DNA from: Halomonas sp.
Lineage (GTDB): Bacteria > Pseudomonadota > Gammaproteobacteria > Pseudomonadales > Halomonadaceae
Assembly: GCA_018401555.1 (NCBI GenBank)
Contig: JAGYKP010000100.1
Coordinates: forward strand, 1 to 64,000
Direction: 5' to 3'
DNA length: 64,000 nucleotides
Shown here: positions 23,692 through 33,350 of the stretch, in pieces
Numbering within the stretch: the first letter of the stretch is position 1
Layout: every line of letters starts with the position of its first letter
Notes under the pieces: generated by a model
Told to the model about the DNA's origin: nothing
Databases searched by the model: none
What the model saw: only the letters and a program-made list of their open reading frames with translations
Made by a program: the position numbers and the translations under genes

Positions 23692-24495
23692 ATGGACTTC
23701 TCACTGCTGCTGGTGATCGCCGTCGCCGTCACCGGCGTGATTACCCTGTTGAACTTCCTCTGGTGGCGTCCGGCACGCCGCCAGTCGCTGCAGGCCGCCG
23801 AGGCCGGCACCACCGAAGGCTTGACGCCCCATGCCCGCGAACAGGTGATGAAGGAGCCGTGGCCGGTGGACTACGCCCGCTCCTTCTTTCCGGTACTGCT
23901 GGTGGTGCTGGTACTGAGAAGCTTCGTGGTGGAGCCGTTCCAGATCCCCTCGGGCTCCATGAAGCCGACCCTGGAGATCGGCGACTTCATCCTGGTCAAC
24001 AAGTTTGCCTACGGGCTGCGCCTGCCGGTGGTGCATACCGAGATCCTCGACCTGGGCGAGCCCGAGCGTGGCGATGTCATGGTGTTCCGCTTCCCCAGTG
24101 AGCCGTCGGTCAACTTCATCAAGCGCGTGGTGGGCCTGCCGGGCGATCGCATCCGCTATGAGGGCAAGCAGCTCTACATCAATGGCGAGGCGGTGCCCAA
24201 GGCGCTGCTGGCCGAGGGGCCGGTCAAGGCACCCGGTGAACTGATGCTTGCCGAGCAGCTGGGCGAGGTGGAGCACCGCATCTACAATAACCCTCGGGAT
24301 CCCGGGCCCCAGATGCGTGAGCTGGTAGTTCCCGACGGTCACTATTTCACCATGGGTGACAACCGCGATCACTCCAACGACAGCCGCTACTGGGGCTTTG
24401 TGCCGGAGGATAACGTGGTGGGTCGTGCCTTCGCCGTCTGGATGCACTGGGACGGCGGCCTGCCCAGCTTCACCAGCATGCGACGTATCCACTGA
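23692..24495 (+). CDS. lepB: Signal peptidase I
   Basis: Intact, 267 residues. Two N-terminal membrane helices (residues 3-24 and about 64-80) are followed by the catalytic Ser at S89 ([10 protein letters not shown]) and Lys at K144 ([11 protein letters not shown]), with later boxes [14 protein letters not shown]. It cleaves Sec and Tat signal peptides on the outer face of the inner membrane, so it serves the many exported products of this window. Confidence 0.97.
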   Translation: MDFSLLLVIAVAVTGVITLLNFLWWRPARRQSLQAAEAGTTEGLTPHAREQVMKEPWPVDYARSFFPVLLVVLVLRSFVVEPFQIPSGSMKPTLEIGDFILVNKFAYGLRLPVVHTEILDLGEPERGDVMVFRFPSEPSVNFIKRVVGLPGDRIRYEGKQLYINGEAVPKALLAEGPVKAPGELMLAEQLGEVEHRIYNNPRDPGPQMRELVVPDGHYFTMGDNRDHSNDSRYWGFVPEDNVVGRAFAVWMHWDGGLPSFTSMRRIH

Positions 24496-24550
24496 GCGCG
24501 CTGTGATTCACCATCAGAAACAGACGACAGAATCAGACAACAGGATTTTC

Positions 24551-25240
24551 GTGAGCCAAACCCTCAACCCCTTCAGCCGACGTCTCGGCCATGACTTCGT
24601 CGACTCCTCGCTGCTCGAGCTTGCCATGACCCACCGCAGCTTCGGTGGCCAGAACAACGAGCGCCTCGAGTTTCTGGGTGACTCCATCGTCAACTTCGTG
24701 ATTGCCGAGGCCCTGTTCCGGCGCTTCCCCGAGGCCCGGGAAGGGCAGCTGTCACGCCTGCGTGCCAGGCTGGTCAAGGGGCAGACCTTGGCAGAGCTGG
24801 CCCGCGAGATGGGCTTCGGCGAGCACCTGCGGCTCGGCTCCGGCGAGATGAAGAGTGGCGGTCACCGCCGCGAGTCGATCCTTGCCGACGCTGTCGAAGC
24901 GATCATCGGTGCCATCTACCTTGATGCCGGCATGGAGGCGGTGCGCGCCCGGATACTCTCCTGGTATGCCGCGCGTCTGGAAGAGATCAGCCTGCAGGAT
25001 ACCCAGAAGGATCCCAAGACGCGTCTCCAGGAGTTCCTGCAGTCACGCCAGGTACCGCTGCCGCGCTACGAGGTGGTCAACGTGGAGGGGGAGGCGCATG
25101 CCCAGACCTTCACCGTGGACTGCCATGTCGAGTTGCTGGAGAAGCACACCACTGGCATCGGCTCCAGCCGCCGGCATGCCGAACAGCAGGCGGCCGAAGT
25201 GGCCCTCAAGCAACTCGAGCCGAAAGGAGTCCGGTCATGA
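24551..25240 (+). CDS. rnc: Ribonuclease III
   Basis: Double-strand-specific endoribonuclease of rRNA processing. The signature [11 protein letters not shown] and the [13 protein letters not shown] metal-site segment lie in the N-terminal half; the C-terminal dsRNA-binding domain runs from KTRLQEFLQ to AEVALKQLE. The GTG at 24551 gives the standard N-terminus [13 protein letters not shown]; its ribosome site is weak. Intact. The stop overlaps era (ATGA). Confidence 0.95.
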   Translation: MSQTLNPFSRRLGHDFVDSSLLELAMTHRSFGGQNNERLEFLGDSIVNFVIAEALFRRFPEAREGQLSRLRARLVKGQTLAELAREMGFGEHLRLGSGEMKSGGHRRESILADAVEAIIGAIYLDAGMEAVRARILSWYAARLEEISLQDTQKDPKTRLQEFLQSRQVPLPRYEVVNVEGEAHAQTFTVDCHVELLEKHTTGIGSSRRHAEQQAAEVALKQLEPKGVRS

Positions 25241-26136
25241 CCCAGACCTGTGGTTTCGTGGCCATCGTTGGCCGCCCCAATGTCGGCAAGTCCACGCTGA
25301 TGAACCGCATCCTCGGCCAGAAGATCTCGATCACCTCGCGGCGGCCGCAGACCACCCGCCATCAGGTGATGGGCATCAAGACCGAGGGTGAGGGCCAGTT
25401 CATCTACGTCGACACCCCCGGCATCCACATTCAGACTCGCGATCGCAACAAGGCGATCAACAGCTTCATGAATCAGGCGGCCACCCAGGCGCTGCGTGAC
25501 GTGGACTGCGTGGTGTTCATCATCGACCGTACCCGCTGGAGCGAGGAGGACCAGGTCGTCCTGCAGCGCCTCGAGCACGTCAAGGCGCCGGTGATCCTGG
25601 CCGTCAACAAGGTCGACCGCCTCAAGGACAAGGCGGAACTGCTGCCCTGGCTGGAGTCGGTGGGAGCGCGCCGCGATTTCGCTGCCATCGTGCCGATCTC
25701 CGCCAAGCACGGTACCAATGTGCCGGAGCTGGAGGCGGAGGTGGCCAAGTATCTGCCGGAGAGTGTTCACTTCTTCCCCGAGGACCAGATCACCGACAAG
25801 AGCCAGCGTTTCCTGGCCGCGGAACTGGTGCGCGAGAAGGTCATGCGCCAGCTCGGCGATGAGCTCCCCTACCAGATGACCGTGGAGATCGAAGAGTTCC
25901 GCGACGAGGGCAGGGTGGTGCATATCAGCGCCCTGATCCTGGTCGAGCGCCAGGGGCAGAAGAAAATCCTGATCGGCGAGAACGGCGAGCGCATCAAGAG
26001 CATCGGTCGCGAGGCACGCCTCGACATGGAGCGCTCCCTGGGCGCCAAGGTGATGCTCAACCTCTGGGTCAAGGTGAAGCGCGGCTGGTCCGATGACGAG
26101 CGGGCGCTGAAGAGCCTGGGTTACGACCTCGATTGA
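25237..26136 (+). CDS. era: Ribosome-assembly GTPase Era
   Basis: Intact, 299 residues. G1 [10 protein letters not shown]2 region QTTRH, G3 DTPG, G4 NKVD and G5 SAKHG, then a C-terminal KH domain ([24 protein letters not shown]). It binds the 3' end of 16S rRNA. The recO start follows the stop directly with no gap. Confidence 0.97.
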   Translation: MTQTCGFVAIVGRPNVGKSTLMNRILGQKISITSRRPQTTRHQVMGIKTEGEGQFIYVDTPGIHIQTRDRNKAINSFMNQAATQALRDVDCVVFIIDRTRWSEEDQVVLQRLEHVKAPVILAVNKVDRLKDKAELLPWLESVGARRDFAAIVPISAKHGTNVPELEAEVAKYLPESVHFFPEDQITDKSQRFLAAELVREKVMRQLGDELPYQMTVEIEEFRDEGRVVHISALILVERQGQKKILIGENGERIKSIGREARLDMERSLGAKVMLNLWVKVKRGWSDDERALKSLGYDLD

Positions 26137-26838
26137 ATGACCCCCGAACCGGCGTTCCTGCTGCACAAGCGTCCCTACCGCGAGACCAGTGCTCTGGTGG
26201 AGCTGCTGACGCTGCACCACGGGCGGGTGCGGGCCGTGGCCCAGGGTGTACAGCGCCCCGGCTCACGCTCCCGCGGCCGGTTGCAGCCGTTCGCCCCATT
26301 GCATGTGACCTGGGTGGGGGAGGGGGAGCTCAAGCGCCTGCGCCTGATGGAGAGCCGAGGCGCAGTGGCGTTGCTGGCCGGGGAGGGACTGCTGTGTGGC
26401 CTCTACGCCAACGAACTGCTTGCCCGGGTGCTGCCGGTGGAGCTTCCGGTGGCCGAGGTCTTCGCCTTCTATACCTCGTTGCTCGAGGCGCTGCCGCGGC
26501 CCGACTCCCGCGCCGGTGCCTTGCGCTGCCTGGAATTCTCGCTGCTCGAGGCGCTGGATGCCGCCCCGCGCTTCATCGACGCCGAGGGTGGCGAGCTCGA
26601 CCCCCAGGCCCGTTATGTCTATGACGCCGCCAGCTGCGCCTTCCGACCCGGTCAGCCGGGCCTCGACGGGCGCACCCTGCGTCTGCTCGCCGCCGGTGAT
26701 TGGGCCGCGCCCGGGCTCGCCGGGCCTGCCAAGGCGGTGGCCCGCGCCGCCCTGGCACCGCTGCTGGGCGCGCGCCCACTGCGCTCCCGGGAGCTGATGC
26801 GCCAGCTTGCCGAGCGACGCAGGGGCGGTTCACACTGA
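26137..26838 (+). CDS. recO: DNA repair protein RecO
   Basis: Intact, 233 residues. An N-terminal OB-fold (PAFLLHKRPYRETSALVELLTLHHGRV) and a C-terminal helical part match RecO, which loads RecA with RecR on SSB-coated DNA. It starts the base after the era stop. Only the first Cys of the family zinc-binding region is evident, as in many gammaproteobacterial RecO proteins. Confidence 0.93.
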   Translation: MTPEPAFLLHKRPYRETSALVELLTLHHGRVRAVAQGVQRPGSRSRGRLQPFAPLHVTWVGEGELKRLRLMESRGAVALLAGEGLLCGLYANELLARVLPVELPVAEVFAFYTSLLEALPRPDSRAGALRCLEFSLLEALDAAPRFIDAEGGELDPQARYVYDAASCAFRPGQPGLDGRTLRLLAAGDWAAPGLAGPAKAVARAALAPLLGARPLRSRELMRQLAERRRGGSH

Positions 26839-26884
26839 TTGCTTTCTTGCGACTCTCGTGTTGGCCGCGAGGGGCGCCGGGGGG

Positions 26885-26965
26885 CAGACCGAAGAGGAGG
26901 TCCTATGCCAGGGATGGCATCGGTAGCGCCCAGGGATGGGTTCACAGCGCCTCCTCGCAGGTCTG
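26885..26965 (-). repeat. Structured intergenic repeat, copy 2
   Basis: Reverse-oriented copy between recO and pdxJ; core 26896-26954. Outer arms on the plus strand are CAGACC (26885-26890) and GGTCTG (26960-26965), complementary to each other but different in sequence from the arms of copies 1 and 3. The inner hairpin is ATGCCA-TCCC-TGGCAT. A second small hairpin, CCCA-TCCC-TGGG, pairs fully only in this copy. Confidence 0.85.
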
Positions 26966-27040
26966 TCGCCGGATCAGCCCCGTGAACACGGCTATCAAGC
27001 GTGACTTCCTGCTGACTCTTTGACACTCCTGGAGCCATTC

Positions 27041-27849
27041 ATGCATCCCCCCCGTATTCTTCTCGGCGTCAATATCGACCATATCGCCACCCTGCGTCAG
27101 GCCCGCGGTACCCGCTACCCGGATCCCGTCCAGGCGGCGCTGCTCGCCGAGGAGGCCGGCGCCGATGGCATCACCATCCACCTGCGCGAGGATCGCCGGC
27201 ATATCCAGGAGCGCGATGTGCGCCTGCTGGCCGAGGTGCTCAACACCCGCATGAACCTCGAGATGGCGGTGACCGAGGAGATGATCGCCCTGGCCGAGGA
27301 GGTGCGCCCGGCCCACGTCTGCCTGGTGCCGGAGAAGCGCGAGAGCTCACCACCGAGGGTGGCCTCGATGTGGTCGGTGGCTTCGAGGCAATCCGCGCCG
27401 CCTGCCGTCGCCTGGCCGCGGCGGGCTGCGAGGTGTCGCTGTTCATCGACCCGGAGCCCGCGCAGATCGAGGCCGCCGCCAAGGCCGGCGCGCCGGTGGT
27501 CGAGCTGCATACCGGGGGCTATGCCGAGGCCACGGGCGATGCGGCGACCCGTGAGCATGCGCGGCTCTCGGCGGCCGCCGAGATGGCCATGGAACTCGGC
27601 CTGACCGTCAATGCGGGCCACGGGCTTCACTACCACAACGTGGAGGCGGTGGCCGCCATTCCGGGGATTCATGAGCTCAATATCGGCCACGCCATCATTG
27701 CCCGGGCACTGTTCGTTGGCCTCAAGGAGGCGGTGGCCGAGATGAAGCGCCTGGCGATCGCCGGCCAGGAGGCGGGGTTCGTCGCCGCCCTCGAGGAGCA
27801 TGACCATGACCACGAGCATGCACACGACCACGACGACCGCGTGCACTGA
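27041..27849 (+). CDS. pdxJ: Pyridoxine 5'-phosphate synthase (one frameshift, His-rich tail)
   Basis: Condenses 1-deoxyxylulose 5-phosphate with 3-amino-2-oxopropyl phosphate in vitamin B6 synthesis. Motifs: [50 protein letters not shown] and [12 protein letters not shown] -1 deletion at about 27345 (GAGGAG read as GAGAG) splits it. The last 16 residues are nearly all His and Asp/Glu, not part of the catalytic fold, and look like a metal-binding extension. The usual pdxJ-acpS order follows. Confidence 0.92.
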
Positions 27850-27852
27850 GCG

Positions 27853-28230
27853 ATGATTCTGGGCATCGGCACCGATATTGCCAGGGTGGAGCGCTTCGAG
27901 GCGGCCTTGTCACGCCGGGGCGAACGCCTGGCGGGGCGCCTGCTGGGGGAGCTGGAGGGCGAACGGCTCCACGAGCAGGTCCGGCCTGCGGCCTTCCTGG
28001 CCAAGCGCTTCGCGGCCAAGGAGGCCTTCGTCAAGGCGCTGGGCACCGGCCTCAGGAACGGCATGCGCTGGACCGAGATCCAGGTGGTCAATGACACCCT
28101 CGGCAGGCCCTCGCTGCTGCTCGCCGGCAAGGCCCACGAGCTGGCGCGTGCCGCCGGGGTGCGAGCCACTCACCTGTCGCTTTCCGACGAGGTAGAGTTC
28201 GCGGTGGCCTTCGTGGTGCTGGAAGGGTAA
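27853..28230 (+). CDS. acpS: Holo-[acyl-carrier-protein] synthase
   Basis: Intact, 125 residues. Transfers 4'-phosphopantetheine from CoA to ACP. The N-terminal GIGTDIARVERF carries the Mg-binding Asp (D8) and FAAKEAFVKALG the conserved Glu/Lys pair. It starts 3 bases after pdxJ. It converges with the barA-like gene. Confidence 0.95.
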   Translation: MILGIGTDIARVERFEAALSRRGERLAGRLLGELEGERLHEQVRPAAFLAKRFAAKEAFVKALGTGLRNGMRWTEIQVVNDTLGRPSLLLAGKAHELARAAGVRATHLSLSDEVEFAVAFVVLEG

Positions 28231-28233
28231 GGC

Positions 28234-30894
28234 TCAGGGGTGCTCGCTACGCCAGCGGCGTAGCTCCGCCATGGCGCTGAAGAGGTCCTCCATGAGCGGC
28301 GTCATGGCCTCGCGCCCGCGGGTGCGCAGGCGCGTCTCCATGGTCTCGGCGAGCAGCCCCAGGCGCGGCGCACCGCAGTAGCGACAGGCGCCGTTGAGGG
28401 CGTGGATGGCGTCCAGCAGCGCCTCGTCATCCTGCTCGGCGTGGGCGCGACGTATGCTGGCCTCGCTCTCGTCGAGCGAGGCCGCCAGCTGATCGAGCAG
28501 CTGGCGGGCCAGGGACTTCGTGGCCACCGGCCAGGCGCGTGCCCAGCGTCAGGTCCACTGCACGCAGCTCCGTCGCCCCAGGCCGGCCAGGGGGCGCCGG
28601 GGGAGCCGTGAGATGCGCCGGGGCACCGCCCAGGTGGCGCGTCAGCAGGGTGGCCAGGTCCTCGGCGTCGAGTGGCTTGATAAGCACGTCATTCAGGCCG
28701 TTGGCCAACAGCCGTCGCCGCTCATCCTCCAGGGCATGGGCGGTCACGGCGATGATCGGCGTACGGCTCCACTCGCCACCGAGGCGGCGCAGTGCACGGC
28801 AGGCGTGGATGCCATCCATGCCCGGCATGCGGATATCCATCAGCACCAGGTCGAAGTGCTGTCGGCTGCCCAGGGCCACGGCCTGCTCACCGCTGCCGGC
28901 CAGGGTGACCTCCATGCCGGGGCCGGAGAGCAGCTCGCCCATCAGCTGGCGGTTGGCGTCGTTGTCGTCGACGGCGAGCAGGTGCAGGCAGGCGTCCGGG
29001 GCGCCCGTTACGTCTTGCGCGCTTGCCGGTTCGGCGTCCCGCTGCGGCGTCAGCAGGCGCTCGATGGCATCGGCGAAGGTGCGGCGTGCCAGCGGCTTGG
29101 CCAGGATCTCGCCGCCGTGGGGCAAGGTCAGGTCGGGAAAGTCCAGCGGACTGGCCGTGCACAGCAGCAGGGCCGGGCAGGGCAGCTCGGCCAGGCGTGC
29201 GCGCCAGTGGCGCAACTGCTCGGGAGGATAGGGCGGGGCGCCAAGGCTTGCCACCAGCAGCTGTGGTGTGGCGCTGGATGCCGAGCCGGCTTCCAGCGGC
29301 CGGGCTCCCCAGCGCCTCAGCCGGTGCTGCAGGGCACGCCGCGTGGCGGGGTGCGGCTCCTCCAGCAGTATGCTCTCGCCCGCCAGCTGCAGCTCCGCCG
29401 GCCGCTCTGTCCCGGGTTCGCCGGCCAGCGGCAGGGTGAAGGTGAAGGTGCTGCCACGCCCAGGCTCGCTCTCCACGCTGATCTCGCCGCCCATCTGCTC
29501 CACCAGCTGGCGGCAGATGGAGAGTCCCAGACCGCTGCCACCGAACTCCCGCGAGTGACTCGGCGTGGCCTGCTGGAAGGCGTCGAAGAGCCGACGGCAG
29601 TGCTCCGCCGACAGGCCGATGCCGGTATCCGAGACGCTGACCCGCAGGGTGACCCGGCCGGGCTCGGTCTCCTCCACCATCACCCGCACCAGGACCTCAC
29701 CGTGCTCGGTGAATTTCACCGCATTGCTCACCAGGTTGGTCAACAACTGGCGGATGCGCATCGGGTCGCCGTGCAGTACCGGTGGCACGTCGTCATAGAC
29801 CATGCCGACCAGTTCCAGCCCCTTCTGCTGGGCCATGGGAGCCTGCAGGGCCAGCACCTCGTCGACCAGCTCCACCATCTCCACCGGCATCCGTTCGAGC
29901 TCCAGCCTGCCGGCCTCGAGCCTGGAGTAGTCCAGCACATCGTTGACCAGCAGCAGCAGGTTGCCGCAGGCGCGGTTGACGTGCTCCAGCCACTCCTGCT
30001 GGCGGGCATCCAGCCGCGAACGTCCCAGCAGTCGACAGAAGCCGACGATGCCGTTGAGTGGTGTGCGTATTTCATGGCTCATGTTGGCCAGGAATTCCGA
30101 CTTCACCCGGTTGGCCTCCACGGCGCGCCGATGGGCCATGTCGAGCTTCATGTTCTGGACCTCGACGGTCTCCATCGACTCCTCCAGCTCCGCCGTGGCC
30201 TGGGCGACCTGACGCTGCATCTCCTCGCGGGCCTCCTGCAGTCGCGTGGCCAGCTCATTGATACGGCTGCCCAGCGGAGGCAGCTCGGCGAGGTGAGGGC
30301 GCGCAGGGGTGGCGCAGGCTTGCCACTGGGTCAGTCGCTCCAGGGTGGCATCGATCTCATCGAGGGGGCGCTGTAGGCGCCGGCAGGTGGCGGTCGTGGC
30401 CAGCGCCAGGATACCAGCGCCCAACACCAGCAACAGTCCGGCACCACCCAGCTGTCGATAGTGCTCGAGCAGCAGTCCGCTGGCATCGATATCCATGACC
30501 AGGCGTTCGCCGGAGCTGCCCTCCTCGAGGGGGGCGGTCATGCGCCAGCGGCCGTCGCCATGACGCTGCATGCCGGGCTCGTCGGCGAGAGGCATGCCCG
30601 CCTCGAGGCGCCCGACCTCCACGCGTGGCGTGCCGTCGGCGTCGATGACGGCCACGGCCTTCACCTCCTGAGGTCGAGCAGGCGACCCGCACGCTCCTCC
30701 AGGGCCAGGGTGTCACTGGCCCTCAGGGCGTCCACCAGGCCGGGCTCGATCAGGCCCGCGGCCCGGGTCAGCTCGGCCTCGAGCCGTGCCTCGTGGTTTC
30801 CACGGTGCAGGGGCAGGGTGATGACCACCACGCTGACCATCAGCAGCATGGGCAGTACCAGTGCGATCAGTAGCAGGCGCAGCTTCAGCGTCAT
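28234..30894 (-). CDS. barA: Hybrid sensor histidine kinase BarA/GacS-like (two frameshifts)
   Basis: Inner-membrane tripartite kinase, about 885 residues restored. Order: membrane helix 1 (LLLIALVLPMLLMVSVVVITL), periplasmic part, helix 2 (LLLVLGAGILALATTA), HAMP region, HisKA with phospho-His in HEIRTPLNG, HATPase (N-box and GSGLGLSI), a degenerate receiver with no phospho-Asp, a true receiver (LMDIRMPGMDG) and a C-terminal HPt domain (AIHALNGACRYCG). This layout is that of BarA/GacS, which drive the UvrY/GacA-Csr pathway. A -1 at about 30665 and a +1 at about 28535 interrupt it. The start is set by the first helix; its ribosome site is weak. Confidence 0.87.
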
Positions 30895-30968
30895 TGGAGA
30901 TCTCGGCAGTGGGTGACACGAAACACCACGCGACCCGAGCATGCCTGTCCACCCCGGAGTCGCGCGGA

Positions 30969-30974
30969 TATAAT
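30969..30974 (+). promoter_or_regulatory. Consensus -10 box upstream of cysM
   Basis: A perfect TATAAT lies 32 bases before the cysM start. The matching -35 region (30946-30951, TGTCCA) is poor. The region also carries the divergent barA-like leader. Confidence 0.45.
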
Positions 30975-31005
30975 GTTGAAAATACCTTTAGAGAAGGATG
31001 CTTGC

Positions 31006-31902
31006 ATGCATTTTCCCACCATCGAGGACGTCGTCGGCCATACTCCGCTGGTACGTCTCAAGCGGATCGGTGCCGGCCGCAACAACGTGCTGCTGGCCAA
31101 GCTCGAGGGCAACAACCCGGCGGGCTCGGTCAAGGACCGCCCGGCCCTTTCCATGCTCGAACAGGCCGAGGCGCGCGGCGAGATCGCCCCGGGTGACACC
31201 CTGATCGAGGCCACCTCGGGCAATACCGGCATCGCCCTGGCCATGGCCGCGGCCATCAAGGGCTATCGCATGGTGCTGATCATGCCCGAGAACGCCTCGG
31301 AGGAGCGCAAGCAGTGCATGGCCGCCTATGGCGCCAGGCTGATCACGGTCAGCAAGGAGGGCGGCATGGAGGAGGCCCGCGACGTCGCCGAGGCGATGCT
31401 CGCCCGTGGCGAAGGCAAGCGTCTCGATCAGTTCGCCAATCCCGACAACCCGCTCTCCCACTACCAGGGCACCGGGCCGGAGATCTGGGAGCAGACCGCC
31501 GGCACGGTCACCCACTTCATCAGCTCCATGGGCACCACCGGCACCATCATGGGTGTCTCCCAGGCGCTCAAGGAGCGCAATCCCCAGGTCGAGATCATCG
31601 GCCTGCAGCCCGAGGATGGCGCGAGCATCGCCGGCATCCGCCGCTGGCCGGCGGAGTACCTGCCGAGCATCTTCGATGCCAGCCGCGTCGACCGGGTGCT
31701 GGACATCGGTCAGCGCGAGGCCGAGGAGCATATGCGCCGCCTGGCCCGGGAGGAGGGCATCCTGGCCGGGGTCAGCTCCGGCGGCGCCCTGGCCGGTGCC
31801 CTGCGCGTCGCCGAGCAGGTGGAGAACGCGGTGATCGTGTTCATCGTCTGCGACCGCGGCGACCGTTATCTCTCCACCGGCCTGTTCGCCCCGGAGGCCT
31901 GA
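31006..31902 (+). CDS. cysM: Cysteine synthase B
   Basis: PLP enzyme forming cysteine from O-acetylserine and sulfide or thiosulfate. The PLP lysine is K43 in NPAGSVKDR; TSGNTGIALA is the substrate loop and SSMGTTGTIMGVS binds the PLP phosphate. The EGNNPAGSVKDRPA and GLQPEDGASIAGIRRWP segments favour CysM over CysK. Intact at 298 residues. It sits between barA and rlmD as in Pseudomonas and Halomonas relatives. Confidence 0.94.
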   Translation: MHFPTIEDVVGHTPLVRLKRIGAGRNNVLLAKLEGNNPAGSVKDRPALSMLEQAEARGEIAPGDTLIEATSGNTGIALAMAAAIKGYRMVLIMPENASEERKQCMAAYGARLITVSKEGGMEEARDVAEAMLARGEGKRLDQFANPDNPLSHYQGTGPEIWEQTAGTVTHFISSMGTTGTIMGVSQALKERNPQVEIIGLQPEDGASIAGIRRWPAEYLPSIFDASRVDRVLDIGQREAEEHMRRLAREEGILAGVSSGGALAGALRVAEQVENAVIVFIVCDRGDRYLSTGLFAPEA

Positions 31903-31905
31903 GCC

Positions 31906-33350
31906 ATGGCGATGCTGGGCAAGCGGCGGCCGCGCCGTGAGCGGTCGGGTGTCTCCGGTCTGCAGGGCCGCCAGCCACAACCGAAGCCGGCGGCCCCGGG
32001 CGATGATCAGGCCCAGGGCCTGCGGATCGAGCGGCTGGCCCATGACGGTCGCGAGGTGGCCCACGACGCCACCGGAAAGGCACTGTTCGTCGAGGGCGCA
32101 CTGCCCGGCGAGCGGGTCGAGGCGGCGGTCCATCGTACCCGCAAGCGTTTCGATGAGGCCCATGTGCGTGAGGTGCTGGAGGCCTCGCCGGAGCGCGTCG
32201 AGCCGCCCTGCGAGTACTACGCACGCTGTGGCGGCTGCGACCTCCAGCACCTGGCGGTACCCGCTCAGCGTCGTCACAAGCAGGCGGTGCTCGTCGACCT
32301 GCTGGCCCGTCAGGGCATCGCGGTGGATGGCGAGCCCGAGCTGCTGGCCGGTGCCGGCCAGGGCTACCGTCGTCGGGCGCGGCTGGGGGTGAAGCTGGAT
32401 GCCGAGGGCCAGCTCCATCTGGGCTTTCGGGCGCGGCATTCCCATCGCCTGGTGGATATCGAGCATTGCACCATTCTGGTGCCGGAGCTCGATGCTCTGC
32501 TGGTGCCCCTGCACCGTCAGGTGGCCTCGCTCCAGGCGCCACGCCAGGTGGGACATCTGGAGCTGCTGGCCAGCGACCAGGGCGTCACGCTGGTGGTGCG
32601 TCAGCTGAAGGAGCACGCCGCCGATCGCGAAGCCTGGCGGACCTTCGGCGCGGAGCATGGGCTGCACCTGGCCTGGCTGGCGGGACGCGACGCCCCCGAG
32701 CTCGAGTGGCTGACCCCCAGGCCGACGCTGAGTTGTCGCGTGCCGGGGGTGGGGGAGAGCTCGACCTGGGCTTCGCCCCTGGAGACTTCCTGCAGGCCAA
32801 TGCCGAGGTCAACCGCCGGATGGTGGCCACCGCGCTGGACTGGCTCGATGGCCTCGCCGACGCGCCGCTGCTGGACCTGTTTGCCGGGGTCGGCAACTTC
32901 AGCCTGCCGCTGGCCTCCGCCGGGGCCCGGGTGACCGCGGTGGAGGGCAGCCCGTCGATGGTCGAGCGCCTGGAGCACAACGCCCGGGCCAATGCCCGAG
33001 CGCCGAGCCTGAGTCTGGTGGCCCGCCAGGCCGACCTGGCGGAGGCGGGCGCCGTGGCCGCGCTGCTGGCCGAGCTTGCCCCCGAGGTAGTGGTGCTCGA
33101 CCCGCCCCGCGACGGTGCCGAGGAGGCCGCTCGAGCACTGGTGGCTGCGCCGGTGCCGCGTGTGCTCTACGTCTCCTGCGATCCGGCGACCCTGGCCAGG
33201 GATGCGGCACACCTCTTGCAAGGTGGTTATCGGGTCACGCGCATCGCCGTGGCCGACATGTTCGTGCACACCTCACACCTGGAATCGATGCTGCTGTTCG
33301 AACATTCGCGGACACAGCGGCAGCGCCAAGGAGCATCACCCGATGGTTAA
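31906..33350 (+). CDS. rlmD: 23S rRNA (uracil-1939-C5) methyltransferase RlmD (one frameshift)
   Basis: SAM-dependent methyltransferase with an iron-sulfur cluster. The cysteines are in CEYYARCGGCDLQH plus a fourth in EHCTIL. The methyltransferase half has LLDLFAGVGNFSLPLA (SAM site), VVLDPPRDGA and the catalytic Cys in YVSCDPATLARD. A -1 shift at about 32755 lies at the G-rich PGVGESS stretch. The stop overlaps the relA start. Confidence 0.9.
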
